From NCBI GenBank assembly GCA_004375785.1, contig SOKM01000277.1, positions 1-6,096 of the forward strand: a DNA stretch of 6,096 nucleotides, written 5' to 3'. A program made the translations under genes and the position numbers. The notes under the pieces are model-generated. The model did not search any database, was not told the DNA's origin, and was given only the letters and a program-made list of their open reading frames with translations. This document shows positions 1 through 5,779 of the stretch, piece after piece. This stretch comes from Candidatus Cloacimonadota bacterium (GTDB lineage: Bacteria > Hydrothermota > E44-bin80). Each line of letters starts with the position of its first letter. Position 1 is the first letter of the stretch.

Positions 1-57
1 GGAATTAAGGAAATCATCAGGCTTGAAAGAGAACATCTTTCATTAACAATAGCATGA
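1..57 (+). CDS. Possible C-terminal tail of an unidentified gene (partial)
   Basis: Reading from base 1 in frame 1 gives 18 residues (GIKEIIRLEREHLSLTIA) and then TGA at 55-57. The charged, helix-like composition could be the end of a real protein cut by the window edge. Frame 2 is also open for 14 residues before a stop at 44-46, so the frame is not decided by the sequence. I do not recognise a family. It lies upstream of rluD on the same strand and could be a preceding gene, but the intervening 128 bases argue against tight coupling. Confidence 0.2.
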   Translation, partial: GIKEIIRLEREHLSLTIA

Positions 58-90
58 AAGTAGCACAAGGAAATAGTTCTTTTGGTACGG

Positions 91-132
91 TCCTCCTACA
101 CCAAGGCTTCAGTGAACAAGGGTTTCGGAGGA
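91..132. repeat. Weak imperfect inverted repeat upstream of rluD
   Basis: TCCTCC at 91-96 is the exact reverse complement of GGAGGA at 127-132, with a 30-base interior. Inside, CAAGGCTTC (102-110) and CAAGGGTTTC (117-126) form a near direct repeat. The pairing is short and the loop long, so a stable RNA hairpin is not assured. It may be a remnant of a dispersed intergenic repeat like those elsewhere in the window. Confidence 0.3.
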
Positions 133-141
133 TAAATTTGG

Positions 142-159
142 GTTGTTACACAACTTTTT
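142..159 (+). terminator. Weak candidate intrinsic terminator before rluD
   Basis: GTTGT (142-146), loop TAC and ACAAC (150-154) form a 5-bp stem that runs directly into five T residues (155-159). Two G-T pairs could extend the stem. It has the layout of an intrinsic terminator for a gene upstream of rluD, but only two GC pairs, so strength is doubtful. Confidence 0.22.
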
Positions 160-185
160 GTTGCTAAGAAATAATCTTTTTTTAT

Positions 186-1169
186 ATGGGAAAGAGGGTA
201 GAGAAAAAAATTTCAGTGAAACAGGGAAGAGAGGTCAGGCTTGATAAATATCTTATGGAGTTAGGGCTGGGATTGTCCCGTTCAAAGATTCAGAAGTTGA
301 TATCTAACAATGCTGTATTGATAAATGATAAACCTGCAAAGGCTCACCATATTATTCATTCAGGCGAGTTTCTTACTATCACCTACGAAAAAAAAGAACC
401 CGTGGGAATAGAGCCGGAAAACATTGCTGTTGATATAGTCTATGAAGATACTCACTTTTTAATAGTAAATAAGGAACCAGGTATGGTTGTTCATCCCGCA
501 AAAGGAAATTTTCAGGGAACCCTTGTAAATGCCCTTCTTTATCATACATCACGAGGTCTCTCTGAGTCCGATGAGTGGACGAAACCAGGTGTTGTTCACA
601 GACTTGACAAGGACACATCAGGACTTTTGGTGTTTGCAAAGACGGGGAGAGTTCATTCAGAACTTGCAAGACAGATACAGGAAAGGGAAATGAAAAGAAT
701 TTACCTACTTCTGGTCTGGGGCGTGCTCCCATCTAATAAAGGTGTAATAGAAGCACCGATAGGTAGAAGTACTCTTGACAGAAAAAAAATGAAGGTAACA
801 CCTTTTGCATCAAGAAAAGCAGTTACCCATTTCAGGGTAATAGAAAGATTTAATATTGCGACATATATTCGAGCACAACTGGAAACCGGAAGGACGCACC
901 AAATCAGGGTTCACTTTTCGCATATGGGTTATCCTGTTATCGGTGACCCTGATTATGGAGGAAGAAAGTTATCAATACTTGTCAATATTGGCAAACATCA
1001 CAAGGATAAGTTTGATATTATTCTTAAGAAACTCAAGAGGCAAGCACTTCATGCAACTGCACTCTCATTGTGTCATCCCGCCAAGAAGAAAACGATGGTT
1101 TTCTATGCTCCTCTTCCTGAAGATATACGGAATGTGCTTCGATATTTGCATAAAAACTGTGTTCAATGA
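186..1169 (+). CDS. rluD: RluD-type 23S rRNA pseudouridine synthase (RluA family)
   Basis: This cytoplasmic enzyme isomerises specific uridines of 23S rRNA to pseudouridine. RluD itself acts on the helix 69 loop and aids ribosome assembly. The 327-residue protein matches the family length. An S4 RNA-binding domain covers about residues 17-65 (RLDKYL...SRSKIQKLI...VLIND). The RluA catalytic domain follows from about residue 82. It has the signature HRLDKDTSGLLVF at 138-150, with catalytic aspartate D141, then ETGRTHQIRVH at 233-243 and GDPDYGG at 253-259. The ATG at 186 leaves a normal N-terminal lead into the S4 domain. No clear Shine-Dalgarno site precedes it: the 20 upstream bases are T-rich. 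The GGAGG at 127-131 cannot serve it, because the in-frame TTG at 138 hits a stop at 165. Specificity among RluA-family members (RluA, RluC or RluD) is inferred from the S4 domain and overall similarity, so the symbol is less certain than the family. Confidence 0.93.
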   Translation: MGKRVEKKISVKQGREVRLDKYLMELGLGLSRSKIQKLISNNAVLINDKPAKAHHIIHSGEFLTITYEKKEPVGIEPENIAVDIVYEDTHFLIVNKEPGMVVHPAKGNFQGTLVNALLYHTSRGLSESDEWTKPGVVHRLDKDTSGLLVFAKTGRVHSELARQIQEREMKRIYLLLVWGVLPSNKGVIEAPIGRSTLDRKKMKVTPFASRKAVTHFRVIERFNIATYIRAQLETGRTHQIRVHFSHMGYPVIGDPDYGGRKLSILVNIGKHHKDKFDIILKKLKRQALHATALSLCHPAKKKTMVFYAPLPEDIRNVLRYLHKNCVQ

Positions 1170-1233
1170 TATAGAACAGATAGAAAGGATAGTAGAGAGT
1201 ATGCAGTAAGGAGTATGGAGAAAGATATGTTGC

Positions 1234-1278
1234 GTTGGGGCTTGCCATGAACCATACGGTGCATGGCAAGCCCCCAAC
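1234..1278. repeat. Strong 45-base stem-loop in the rluD-topA spacer
   Basis: The left arm at 1234-1249 (GTTGGGGCTTGCCATG) pairs with the right arm at 1262-1278 over 16 bp, with one extra C bulged in the right arm. An A/G mismatch then leads to an inner 3-bp stem, ACC/GGT, closed by the loop ATAC (1254-1257). No T-run follows, so it is not a standard intrinsic terminator. The words GGGGCTTGC/GCAAGCCCC in the arms, and GCAATGACAC just after it, recur in the repeat at 4350-4434. That points to a dispersed repeat rather than a gene-specific regulator. Confidence 0.75.
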
Positions 1279-1280
1279 AT

Positions 1281-1299
1281 TGTCATACTTGCAATGACA
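1281..1299. repeat. Short inverted repeat TGTCAT/ATGACA
   Basis: TGTCAT (1281-1286) and ATGACA (1294-1299) are exact reverse complements around the 7-base spacer ACTTGCA. Together they look like the two ends of the TGTCATTGC...GCAATGACA repeat (full forms at 4350-4434 and 5816-5861) brought close together. The segment may be a collapsed copy attached to the preceding stem-loop. Confidence 0.45.
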
Positions 1300-1362
1300 C
1301 CCGTGTGTTTCAATACCCGAACGATGCTATGAGGCAAGACATAATAACCCAACAAGAAATAA

Positions 1363-1366
1363 GAGG
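1363..1366 (+). promoter_or_regulatory. Ribosome binding site that decides the topA TTG start
   Basis: GAGG at 1363-1366, within a longer purine run, lies 9 bases before the TTG at 1376. This spacing supports TTG as the initiation codon. There is no ATG or GTG close enough to keep the conserved N-terminal topoisomerase motif intact. Confidence 0.6.
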
Positions 1367-1375
1367 AAGGGAAGA

Positions 1376-3571
1376 TTGAGCAATAAATTATTGATAGTCG
1401 AATCACCAACAAAAGCAAGAACAATAGAGAGGTACCTTCGAGGAAAGGGGTTCACTGTTCTCTCCTCGAATGGTCATATTAAAGACCTTCCAAAGAATAA
1501 ACTCAGTGTTGATATAAAGAACGATTTTAAGCCAACTTATGAAGTGATTAAGGGTAAATCAAAGATTGTCAAAACTCTAAAAAGAGCTGCAAAGGATGTT
1601 TCTCAAATCTTTTTAGCAACAGATCCTGACAGAGAAGGAGAGGCAATTGCATATCATATTACACAAGAGATAGGAGAAAGGAAAGTGCCGTTCAGGGTAC
1701 TTTTCTATGAGATTACAAAAGAGGGCATAGAAAAGTCGCTAAAGGAACCAGGCTATATAAATGTGAATCTTGTTAAATCACAGCAGACAAGAAGAATACT
1801 TGACCGACTTGTGGGATATAAGATTAGTCCATATCTATGGAAGACTGTGAGACGGGGGTTAAGTGCCGGAAGGGTCCAAACTGTAGCATTACGTTTGGTT
1901 TGCGAGAGGGAAGATGCAATAAATAATTTTGTGGAAGAAGAGTACTGGACTATTGAGGCAACCTTCCAGAAGAAGAAAGATGGGAATTTTAAGGCTTCCC
2001 TTGTCAGGATTGATGGGAAAAAGCCGAAGATAGAGAAGGAAAAAGATTCCAATGTAATTATCTCAGAGATAAAAAAAGAAGAATACGCTATATCAAAATA
2101 TGAAAAAAAGAATGTAGAAAAATCACCACCACCACCCTTTATCACGAGTAATCTTCAAATTACTGCGTCTGGAAAATTCAACTTCTCTGCAAAGCAAACA
2201 ATGGTTGTAGCCCAACAGTTATACGAAGGTGTGGAGCTTGGTGAGGAGGGTCCTGTAGGTTTAATTACATATATGAGAACCGATTCCTTCAGGGTTTCCG
2301 AAAAGTCACAGGAAGAAGCAAGGAAATTTATCATGACCGAGTTTGGAGATAAATTCGTTCCTCGAAAGAAAAAAGTATATAAATCTAAAAAGGGTTCACA
2401 GGGTGCACATGAGGCAATAAGACCTACTTCTGTTTTAAGAAGCCCAGAAAGTCTTGCCCCATATCTGGATAAAAATCAATCACGACTATACACTATTATC
2501 TGGGAGAGGTTTATTGCATCACAGATGTCAAATGCTATTTATGAATCTATTAGTGCAGAGATAGAAGGTGGAAAATTTCTTTTCCGGGCAAATACAAAGA
2601 AGTTACTCTTTGAAGGTTACATTAAGTTACTGAAGGGAAAAGAGAAAGAAAGCGAGTTAAGTGTTCCACACCTTACTCAAGGCGAGGTGGTAAAACTTGT
2701 TTCACTTGATAAGAGTCAACATTTCACAGAGTCACCAAAGAGATATACAGATGGTTCCCTTGTGAAGGAGCTTGAAGCAAAAGGGATTGGAAGACCAAGC
2801 ACATATGCGCCCATAATCAGTACCATACAGGCAAGGGGATATGTGAAGAAGGAGAACAGGAAGTTCATTCCCACTGAACTTGGAAAGGTTGTTATAAAAA
2901 TCCTTCTTGATTACTTTGATGCGATTTTTAATTACGATTTTTCAAAAGATATGGAAGAGGAACTGGATGAGATTGAAGAGGGCAAGAAAGAAGTTTTATC
3001 CGTATTAAACGATTTCTATAAACCATTTTCAGGTATGCTAAATAAGGTTGAGAAAGAGGTTGTTAAGATAAAAGAGAATTTAGAAGAGAAAAGCGATACT
3101 GATTGTGAGGTTTGTGGAAAACCAATGATAATTAAATGGGGAAGATATGGTAGATTCCTTGCCTGTTCAGGTTATCCTGAATGCAAAACCACAAAACAAC
3201 TTGATGTAGAAAAGGCTGAAGGTAAATGTCCCAAATGTGGCTCTCCTCTCATTATAAGGAGGGGGAGGTTTGGAAGATTTATCTCCTGTGAGAATTACCC
3301 TAAATGCGATTATTCATCTTCAGTAAAAACAGGAGTTTCCTGCCCTAACAAGGGATGTGATGGCGAGTTAGTTGAGAAGAAGACAAAAAAGGGAAAGGTT
3401 TTCTACGGATGTGATAGGTATCCGAAATGTAAATTTGCTCTCTGGGACAAGCCGGTTTCCAAGCAGTGTTCTGAATGTAAACACCCTCTCCTCGTTGAAA
3501 AATATGGGCGGCAGGGTGTTTATCTCTTCTGCCCAAAATGTAAAGCAAAGATAATATCGGGTGAATCGTAA
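1376..3571 (+). CDS. topA: DNA topoisomerase I (type IA) with four C-terminal zinc ribbons
   Basis: This enzyme relaxes negatively supercoiled DNA by cutting one strand through a 5'-phosphotyrosine link and passing the other strand. It acts on the nucleoid and balances gyrase. The protein has 731 residues from a TTG start. The Toprim domain includes LLIVESPTKA (5-14, with Glu9) and DPDREGE (83-89), the metal-binding acidic cluster. SAGRVQTVAL (163-172) belongs to the DNA-binding core. The active-site region is GLITYMRTDS, with catalytic Tyr299. HEAIRPT (345-351) and GIGRPSTYA (470-478) are further family signatures. Four Cys4 ribbons follow: C577/C580/C597/C603, C618/C621/C638/C644, C656/C661/C679/C685 and C698/C701/C719/C722. 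As I recall, Bacillus-type enzymes of about 690 residues carry three. The gene is intact and not disrupted. It ends 11 bases before the stop of the convergent minus-strand gene, with no terminator hairpin between them. Confidence 0.97.
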   Translation: MSNKLLIVESPTKARTIERYLRGKGFTVLSSNGHIKDLPKNKLSVDIKNDFKPTYEVIKGKSKIVKTLKRAAKDVSQIFLATDPDREGEAIAYHITQEIGERKVPFRVLFYEITKEGIEKSLKEPGYINVNLVKSQQTRRILDRLVGYKISPYLWKTVRRGLSAGRVQTVALRLVCEREDAINNFVEEEYWTIEATFQKKKDGNFKASLVRIDGKKPKIEKEKDSNVIISEIKKEEYAISKYEKKNVEKSPPPPFITSNLQITASGKFNFSAKQTMVVAQQLYEGVELGEEGPVGLITYMRTDSFRVSEKSQEEARKFIMTEFGDKFVPRKKKVYKSKKGSQGAHEAIRPTSVLRSPESLAPYLDKNQSRLYTIIWERFIASQMSNAIYESISAEIEGGKFLFRANTKKLLFEGYIKLLKGKEKESELSVPHLTQGEVVKLVSLDKSQHFTESPKRYTDGSLVKELEAKGIGRPSTYAPIISTIQARGYVKKENRKFIPTELGKVVIKILLDYFDAIFNYDFSKDMEEELDEIEEGKKEVLSVLNDFYKPFSGMLNKVEKEVVKIKENLEEKSDTDCEVCGKPMIIKWGRYGRFLACSGYPECKTTKQLDVEKAEGKCPKCGSPLIIRRGRFGRFISCENYPKCDYSSSVKTGVSCPNKGCDGELVEKKTKKGKVFYGCDRYPKCKFALWDKPVSKQCSECKHPLLVEKYGRQGVYLFCPKCKAKIISGES

Positions 3572-3582
3572 ATAATCAGATT

Positions 3583-4125
3583 TTATCCTATTAACCTCAA
3601 CTTATCCGGTTTTCTATAACCTCTTTTAATTAATATATCCCTTTCTTTTAAAAGGCAACTTCTATTATGCAATATAGCATTCTCAATATCACCTCTTAAC
3701 CAGGCTTGAGAGCATAACAATCCATTATCATTAAAAGGATCTTCATAATTTGGAATTTTCAAGAGGTAAACTGCACTTCTTTTTGATTCGTATTTTTCTG
3801 AGTTTAATTCCCTTTCAAATGTTATTTCTTTATTAAGATAATAGAATAGAACACCCTTTTCAAAATGAGTGTTAAATGCGTAAAAAGGTTTTTTAAGTGA
3901 AGATTCTAATTCAACTATCTTTGATTTGAGTTTAAGTAGAGAATTCTGATTTTTGGCACACAATACTTGAATTCCGTCTTTATTAATGAAACCAAATATT
4001 GCGGGTATAATATCTTTATATCGTCTTGAATCCCCATATCTATTATCAAAATTACCGATTGTTTCAAGGTCTATAATTGTCCCTTCAAAATCTGATTTAA
4101 TGTCTTCGGTAAATATCTCAATCAT
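3583..4125 (-). CDS. Divergent RNase H-like (DEDD exonuclease-type) protein, possibly inactive
   Basis: The 180-residue protein probably has an RNase H-like fold of the DEDD 3'-5' exonuclease class, closest by eye to the YprB/RNase_H_2 group. Exo I-like: IIDLETIG at 17-24, with Asp19 and Glu21. Exo II-like: FNTHFEKGVL at 84-93, with Glu89 where aspartate is usual. Exo III-like: HNRSCLL at 153-159, where the expected HNRxD aspartate is Cys157. It therefore keeps the first two acids but seems to lack the standard third and fourth. It may be inactive, use altered chemistry, or bind nucleic acid only. The start is the ATG read from 4125, because AGGAGGT lies 6 bases upstream. The longer frame from 4170 would begin inside the promoter. 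GC is about 29% over the 480 bases counted, against roughly 40% in parts of topA and the DUF1015 gene, which hints at transfer. No signal peptide or membrane segment is seen. The assignment rests on motifs alone; the reading frame itself is well supported. Confidence 0.6.
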   Translation of the reverse strand: MIEIFTEDIKSDFEGTIIDLETIGNFDNRYGDSRRYKDIIPAIFGFINKDGIQVLCAKNQNSLLKLKSKIVELESSLKKPFYAFNTHFEKGVLFYYLNKEITFERELNSEKYESKRSAVYLLKIPNYEDPFNDNGLLCSQAWLRGDIENAILHNRSCLLKERDILIKRGYRKPDKLRLIG

Positions 4126-4131
4126 AAAGTG

Positions 4132-4138
4132 ACCTCCT
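4132..4138 (-). promoter_or_regulatory. Strong Shine-Dalgarno site fixing the nuclease-like gene start
   Basis: On the minus strand this reads AGGAGGT, a near-perfect anti-16S match, 6 bases before the ATG at 4125-4123. It decides the start in favour of MIEIF and against the in-frame ATG 15 codons upstream. Confidence 0.85.
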
Positions 4139-4152
4139 TTATCATTGGACAT

Positions 4153-4181
4153 AGTATATCTTAAAGACAAGGGAAAGTCAA
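4153..4181 (-). promoter_or_regulatory. Near-consensus sigma-70 promoter of the nuclease-like gene
   Basis: On the minus strand, TTGACT (4181-4176, 5 of 6 matches to TTGACA) is followed by exactly 17 bases and then TATACT (4158-4153, 5 of 6 matches to TATAAT). A start of transcription near 4146 would give a leader of about 20 bases that carries the AGGAGGT ribosome site. This is the clearest promoter in the window and suggests independent, fairly strong expression of the downstream gene. Confidence 0.8.
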
Positions 4182-4217
4182 CTTTTTTTATTAGATTTTT
4201 ATCGAGTAAATTTTAGA

Positions 4218-4242
4218 GCCACAAAGGCACAAAGACACGAAG
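4218..4242. repeat. A/C-rich dispersed repeat (GCCACAAAGG type)
   Basis: The segment starts GCCACAAAGGCAC and continues with the near-tandem units AAAGGCAC and AAAGACAC, ending ACGAAG. From memory, almost the same word occurs as a scattered intergenic repeat in many bacterial draft genomes. A weaker relative is at 5721-5739. It has no coding potential and no clear dyad symmetry. Confidence 0.5.
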
Positions 4243-4289
4243 ATTTTACTGATTTTGGATAGCCTGCGGCTACCTATGGCTGTTTTTTC

Positions 4290-4318
4290 TTGACTTCGGT
4301 ATTATTATAAAGTAATAT
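4290..4318 (+). promoter_or_regulatory. Candidate sigma-70 promoter for the DUF1015 gene
   Basis: TTGACT at 4290-4295 is followed by 17 bases and TAATAT at 4313-4318, which matches 4 of 6 positions of the -10 consensus. A better -10, TATAAT at 4316-4321, lies 20 bases from the -35, which is too long. Either choice gives a leader of about 130 bases that would contain the repeat at 4350-4434. Confidence 0.5.
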
Positions 4319-4349
4319 AATTTTTAGTGAGCATTTGGTGGAAGTATGA

Positions 4350-4434
4350 GATTGCTTTGGCAGAAGTCGAGCAAGCCCCGTGTAATAGGAAAATGTTTTG
4401 TGCGTAATGGTATTACACAGGGCAAGCAATGACA
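4350..4434 (+). repeat. Modular dispersed repeat with internal stem-loop
   Basis: It begins GATTGCTT (4350-4357), continues through AGTCGAGCAA (4365-4374) and ends GCAATGACA (4426-4434). All three words occur in the same order in the reverse complement of 5816-5861, so the two are copies of one family. This copy carries an extra internal module. GCAAGCCCCGTGTAAT (4371-4386) pairs with ATTACACAGGGCAAGC (4412-4427) at 13 of 16 positions, around a loop of about 25 bases. The repeat ends 9 bases before the DUF1015 ribosome site, so the element probably sits in that mRNA leader. Confidence 0.65.
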
Positions 4435-4443
4435 CATTAGAAA

Positions 4444-4450
4444 GAGGAGG
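4444..4450 (+). promoter_or_regulatory. Shine-Dalgarno site of the DUF1015 gene
   Basis: GAGGAGG lies 5 bases before the ATG at 4456, a strong match that supports this start. Confidence 0.8.
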
Positions 4451-4455
4451 CGATT

Positions 4456-5703
4456 ATGTCGATTGTAAAACCATTTAAGGGATTAAGACCAAAACCGGAA
4501 TTTGCAGAGGAGGTTTCTTCTCCGCCCTATGATGTTCTGAGTTCGGATGAAGCGAGGGAAATGGTTAAAGTAAACCCTCATAGTTTTCTTCGTGTTGTTA
4601 AACCAGAAGTGGATGTTGACCCATCTATTGACCTTTACGATGAAAGGGTCTATAATAAAGGAAAAGAAAATTTAAAAAGGTTGATTGATGATGGATTTCT
4701 GATTCAGGATAAGGAGGATTGTTTTTACGTATACAGGCTGAAGATGGGTGAACATGTCCAGGTGGGATTGGTCGCTGTAGCGTCTATAGACGAATACGAT
4801 GAGGGCAAAATAAAGAAACATGAGAATACAAGGTTGCAAAAAGAGAAAGATAGGGCAAAACATATAGATGTTCTGAATGCACAGGCAGGTCCTGTTTTTC
4901 TTACATACAAAGCGAGTGAAGATATTGATAGTCTGATTGAGAAAGTGATGGATGACAAACCTGTGTATGATTTCACCGCTGAAGATGGAATCAGGCACAC
5001 TTTCTTTATCGTAAACGATAAGAAGGTGATTGAAGCAATACAGAGTTCATTCAAGAGACTTGATTGTCTCTATGTTGCTGATGGACACCATCGTTCTGCA
5101 GCAGCGGCAAGGGTGAGGAATGAAAGGAAAACGGAACAACCAGATGATACCGGTAACGAAGATTATAACTACTTTTTGACTGTTATTTTTCCCCATAACC
5201 AGATGTACATTATGGACTATAACAGGGTAGTATCTGGTACGAACGAACTTTCACAGGATAATTTTTTTGAAAAGATAAGAGAAAAATTTGAGATAGAAGA
5301 ATGGGGGGAAAGCGGCAATCCATTTAAGCCAGAAAGAACGCACAGTTTTGGAATGTATTTTCAGGGGAGATGGTATCATTTGACTGTAAAGAAAGAGATT
5401 TTTGACGAGAATGACCCGGTTTTAAGTCTTGATGTGAGCATACTTCAGGAGAACCTGCTTAACCCTGTGCTGGGTATAGAAGATATAAGAAAGGATAAAA
5501 GAATAGCATTTGTTGGTGGAAAAAGGGGGCTTGGAGAGCTTGAAAAACTTGTTAATTCTGGTAAATTCTCTGTAGCGTTCTCAATGTATCCTACTTCAAT
5601 AGAGGAGTTAATGGCAATTGCTGATGCGGGGAAAGTGATGCCGCCGAAGTCCACCTGGTTCGAACCAAAGCTACGTAGTGGCATCATAACCCACCTGCTA
5701 TAA
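4456..5703 (+). CDS. DUF1015 family protein, possible ParB/sulfiredoxin-fold kinase
   Basis: This is a complete member of the DUF1015 family (PF06245) at 415 residues, about the usual length, and predicted cytoplasmic. Signature stretches are VKPFKGLRP (4-12), SSPPYDV (21-27), KKHENT (120-125), the histidine-rich ADGHHRSAAAA (208-218), DPVLSLDVSILQENLL (320-335) and the C-terminal MPPKSTWFEPKLRSGI (395-410). All are intact. The DGHHR segment resembles the box in ParB/sulfiredoxin-fold proteins, a group that includes the free-serine kinases SbnI and SerK. From memory, DUF1015 genes often lie near serA and serC in other genomes. A role in serine or phosphoserine metabolism is therefore a reasonable inference, but no ser gene is visible here. 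The ATG is fixed by GAGGAGG 5 bases upstream. The gene appears to be monocistronic within the window, with its own candidate promoter and a repeat-bearing leader. Confidence 0.9.
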   Translation: MSIVKPFKGLRPKPEFAEEVSSPPYDVLSSDEAREMVKVNPHSFLRVVKPEVDVDPSIDLYDERVYNKGKENLKRLIDDGFLIQDKEDCFYVYRLKMGEHVQVGLVAVASIDEYDEGKIKKHENTRLQKEKDRAKHIDVLNAQAGPVFLTYKASEDIDSLIEKVMDDKPVYDFTAEDGIRHTFFIVNDKKVIEAIQSSFKRLDCLYVADGHHRSAAAARVRNERKTEQPDDTGNEDYNYFLTVIFPHNQMYIMDYNRVVSGTNELSQDNFFEKIREKFEIEEWGESGNPFKPERTHSFGMYFQGRWYHLTVKKEIFDENDPVLSLDVSILQENLLNPVLGIEDIRKDKRIAFVGGKRGLGELEKLVNSGKFSVAFSMYPTSIEELMAIADAGKVMPPKSTWFEPKLRSGIITHLL

Positions 5704-5720
5704 AGGCGTTTGAATATTTA

Positions 5721-5739
5721 GCCACAGAAATTCACAGAA
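5721..5739. repeat. A/C-rich repeat (GCCACAGA...TTCACAGA)
   Basis: GCCACAGAAATTCACAGAA starts 18 bases after the DUF1015 stop codon and contains CACAGAAA twice (5723-5730 and 5733-5740). It resembles the GCCACAAAGG repeat at 4218-4242 in composition and opening word. The similarity is short, so common origin is only likely. Confidence 0.35.
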
Positions 5740-5779
5740 AGAAACAGGAATAAATTTTATTCTTAAAAAATTTAATCTG

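Larger units (their letters stand above)
1170..1375. other. rluD-topA spacer with no further gene
   Basis: No plausible coding region was seen here. It begins with a purine-rich tract in which GAGTATGCAG (1197-1206) and GAGTATGGAG (1211-1220) form a near direct repeat. A strong stem-loop (1234-1278) and a small inverted repeat (1281-1299) follow, then the topA ribosome binding site. No convincing sigma-70 promoter for topA could be picked out, so topA may be read from an upstream promoter or a weak local one. Confidence 0.6.
4126..4455. other. 330-base gene-free stretch with opposed promoters and repeats
   Basis: No coding region was seen between the nuclease-like gene and the DUF1015 gene. 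From left to right it holds the minus-strand ribosome site and promoter (4132-4181), an A/C-rich dispersed repeat (4218-4242), and a TAGCC/GGCTA hairpin followed nearby by a T-run (4260-4288). After these come a candidate plus-strand promoter (4290-4318), a large modular repeat with an internal stem-loop (4350-4434) and the ribosome site of the DUF1015 gene. Confidence 0.7.

Noticed and set aside
379..732. Minus-strand open frame of 117 codons inside rluD
   Set aside because: It is a shadow of the conserved rluD frame, with no recognisable motif and no ribosome site noted.
1281..1345. Promoter for topA in the spacer
   Set aside because: TTGTCA-like and CATAAT-like words exist, but the spacing is far from 16-18 bases.
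1065..1424. Minus-strand open frames across the rluD end, spacer and topA start
   Set aside because: They run through the 1234-1278 stem-loop and both flanking real genes. Their composition is rich in Ser, Ile, Leu and Tyr, as expected from antisense reading, with no family resemblance.
1753..2145. Minus-strand frame of 130 codons inside topA
   Set aside because: It is antisense to conserved topA sequence. The Phe/Ser-rich product is typical of reading Lys/Glu-rich codons in reverse.
4126..4170. Fifteen extra N-terminal codons for the nuclease-like gene from an upstream ATG at 4170
   Set aside because: This ATG lies between the -35 and -10 boxes of the promoter and has no ribosome site, while AGGAGGT sits 6 bases before the ATG at 4125.
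4260..4288. Possible intrinsic terminator: TAGCC/GGCTA hairpin with a T6 run
   Set aside because: The 5-bp hairpin (4260-4272) is separated from the T-run by 10 bases. The alternative pairing AGCC/GGCT has a 13-base loop. No plus-strand gene ends nearby that would need it.
4725..5054. Minus-strand frames of about 108 codons inside the DUF1015 gene
   Set aside because: Two overlapping antisense frames within a well-supported gene, neither with motifs.
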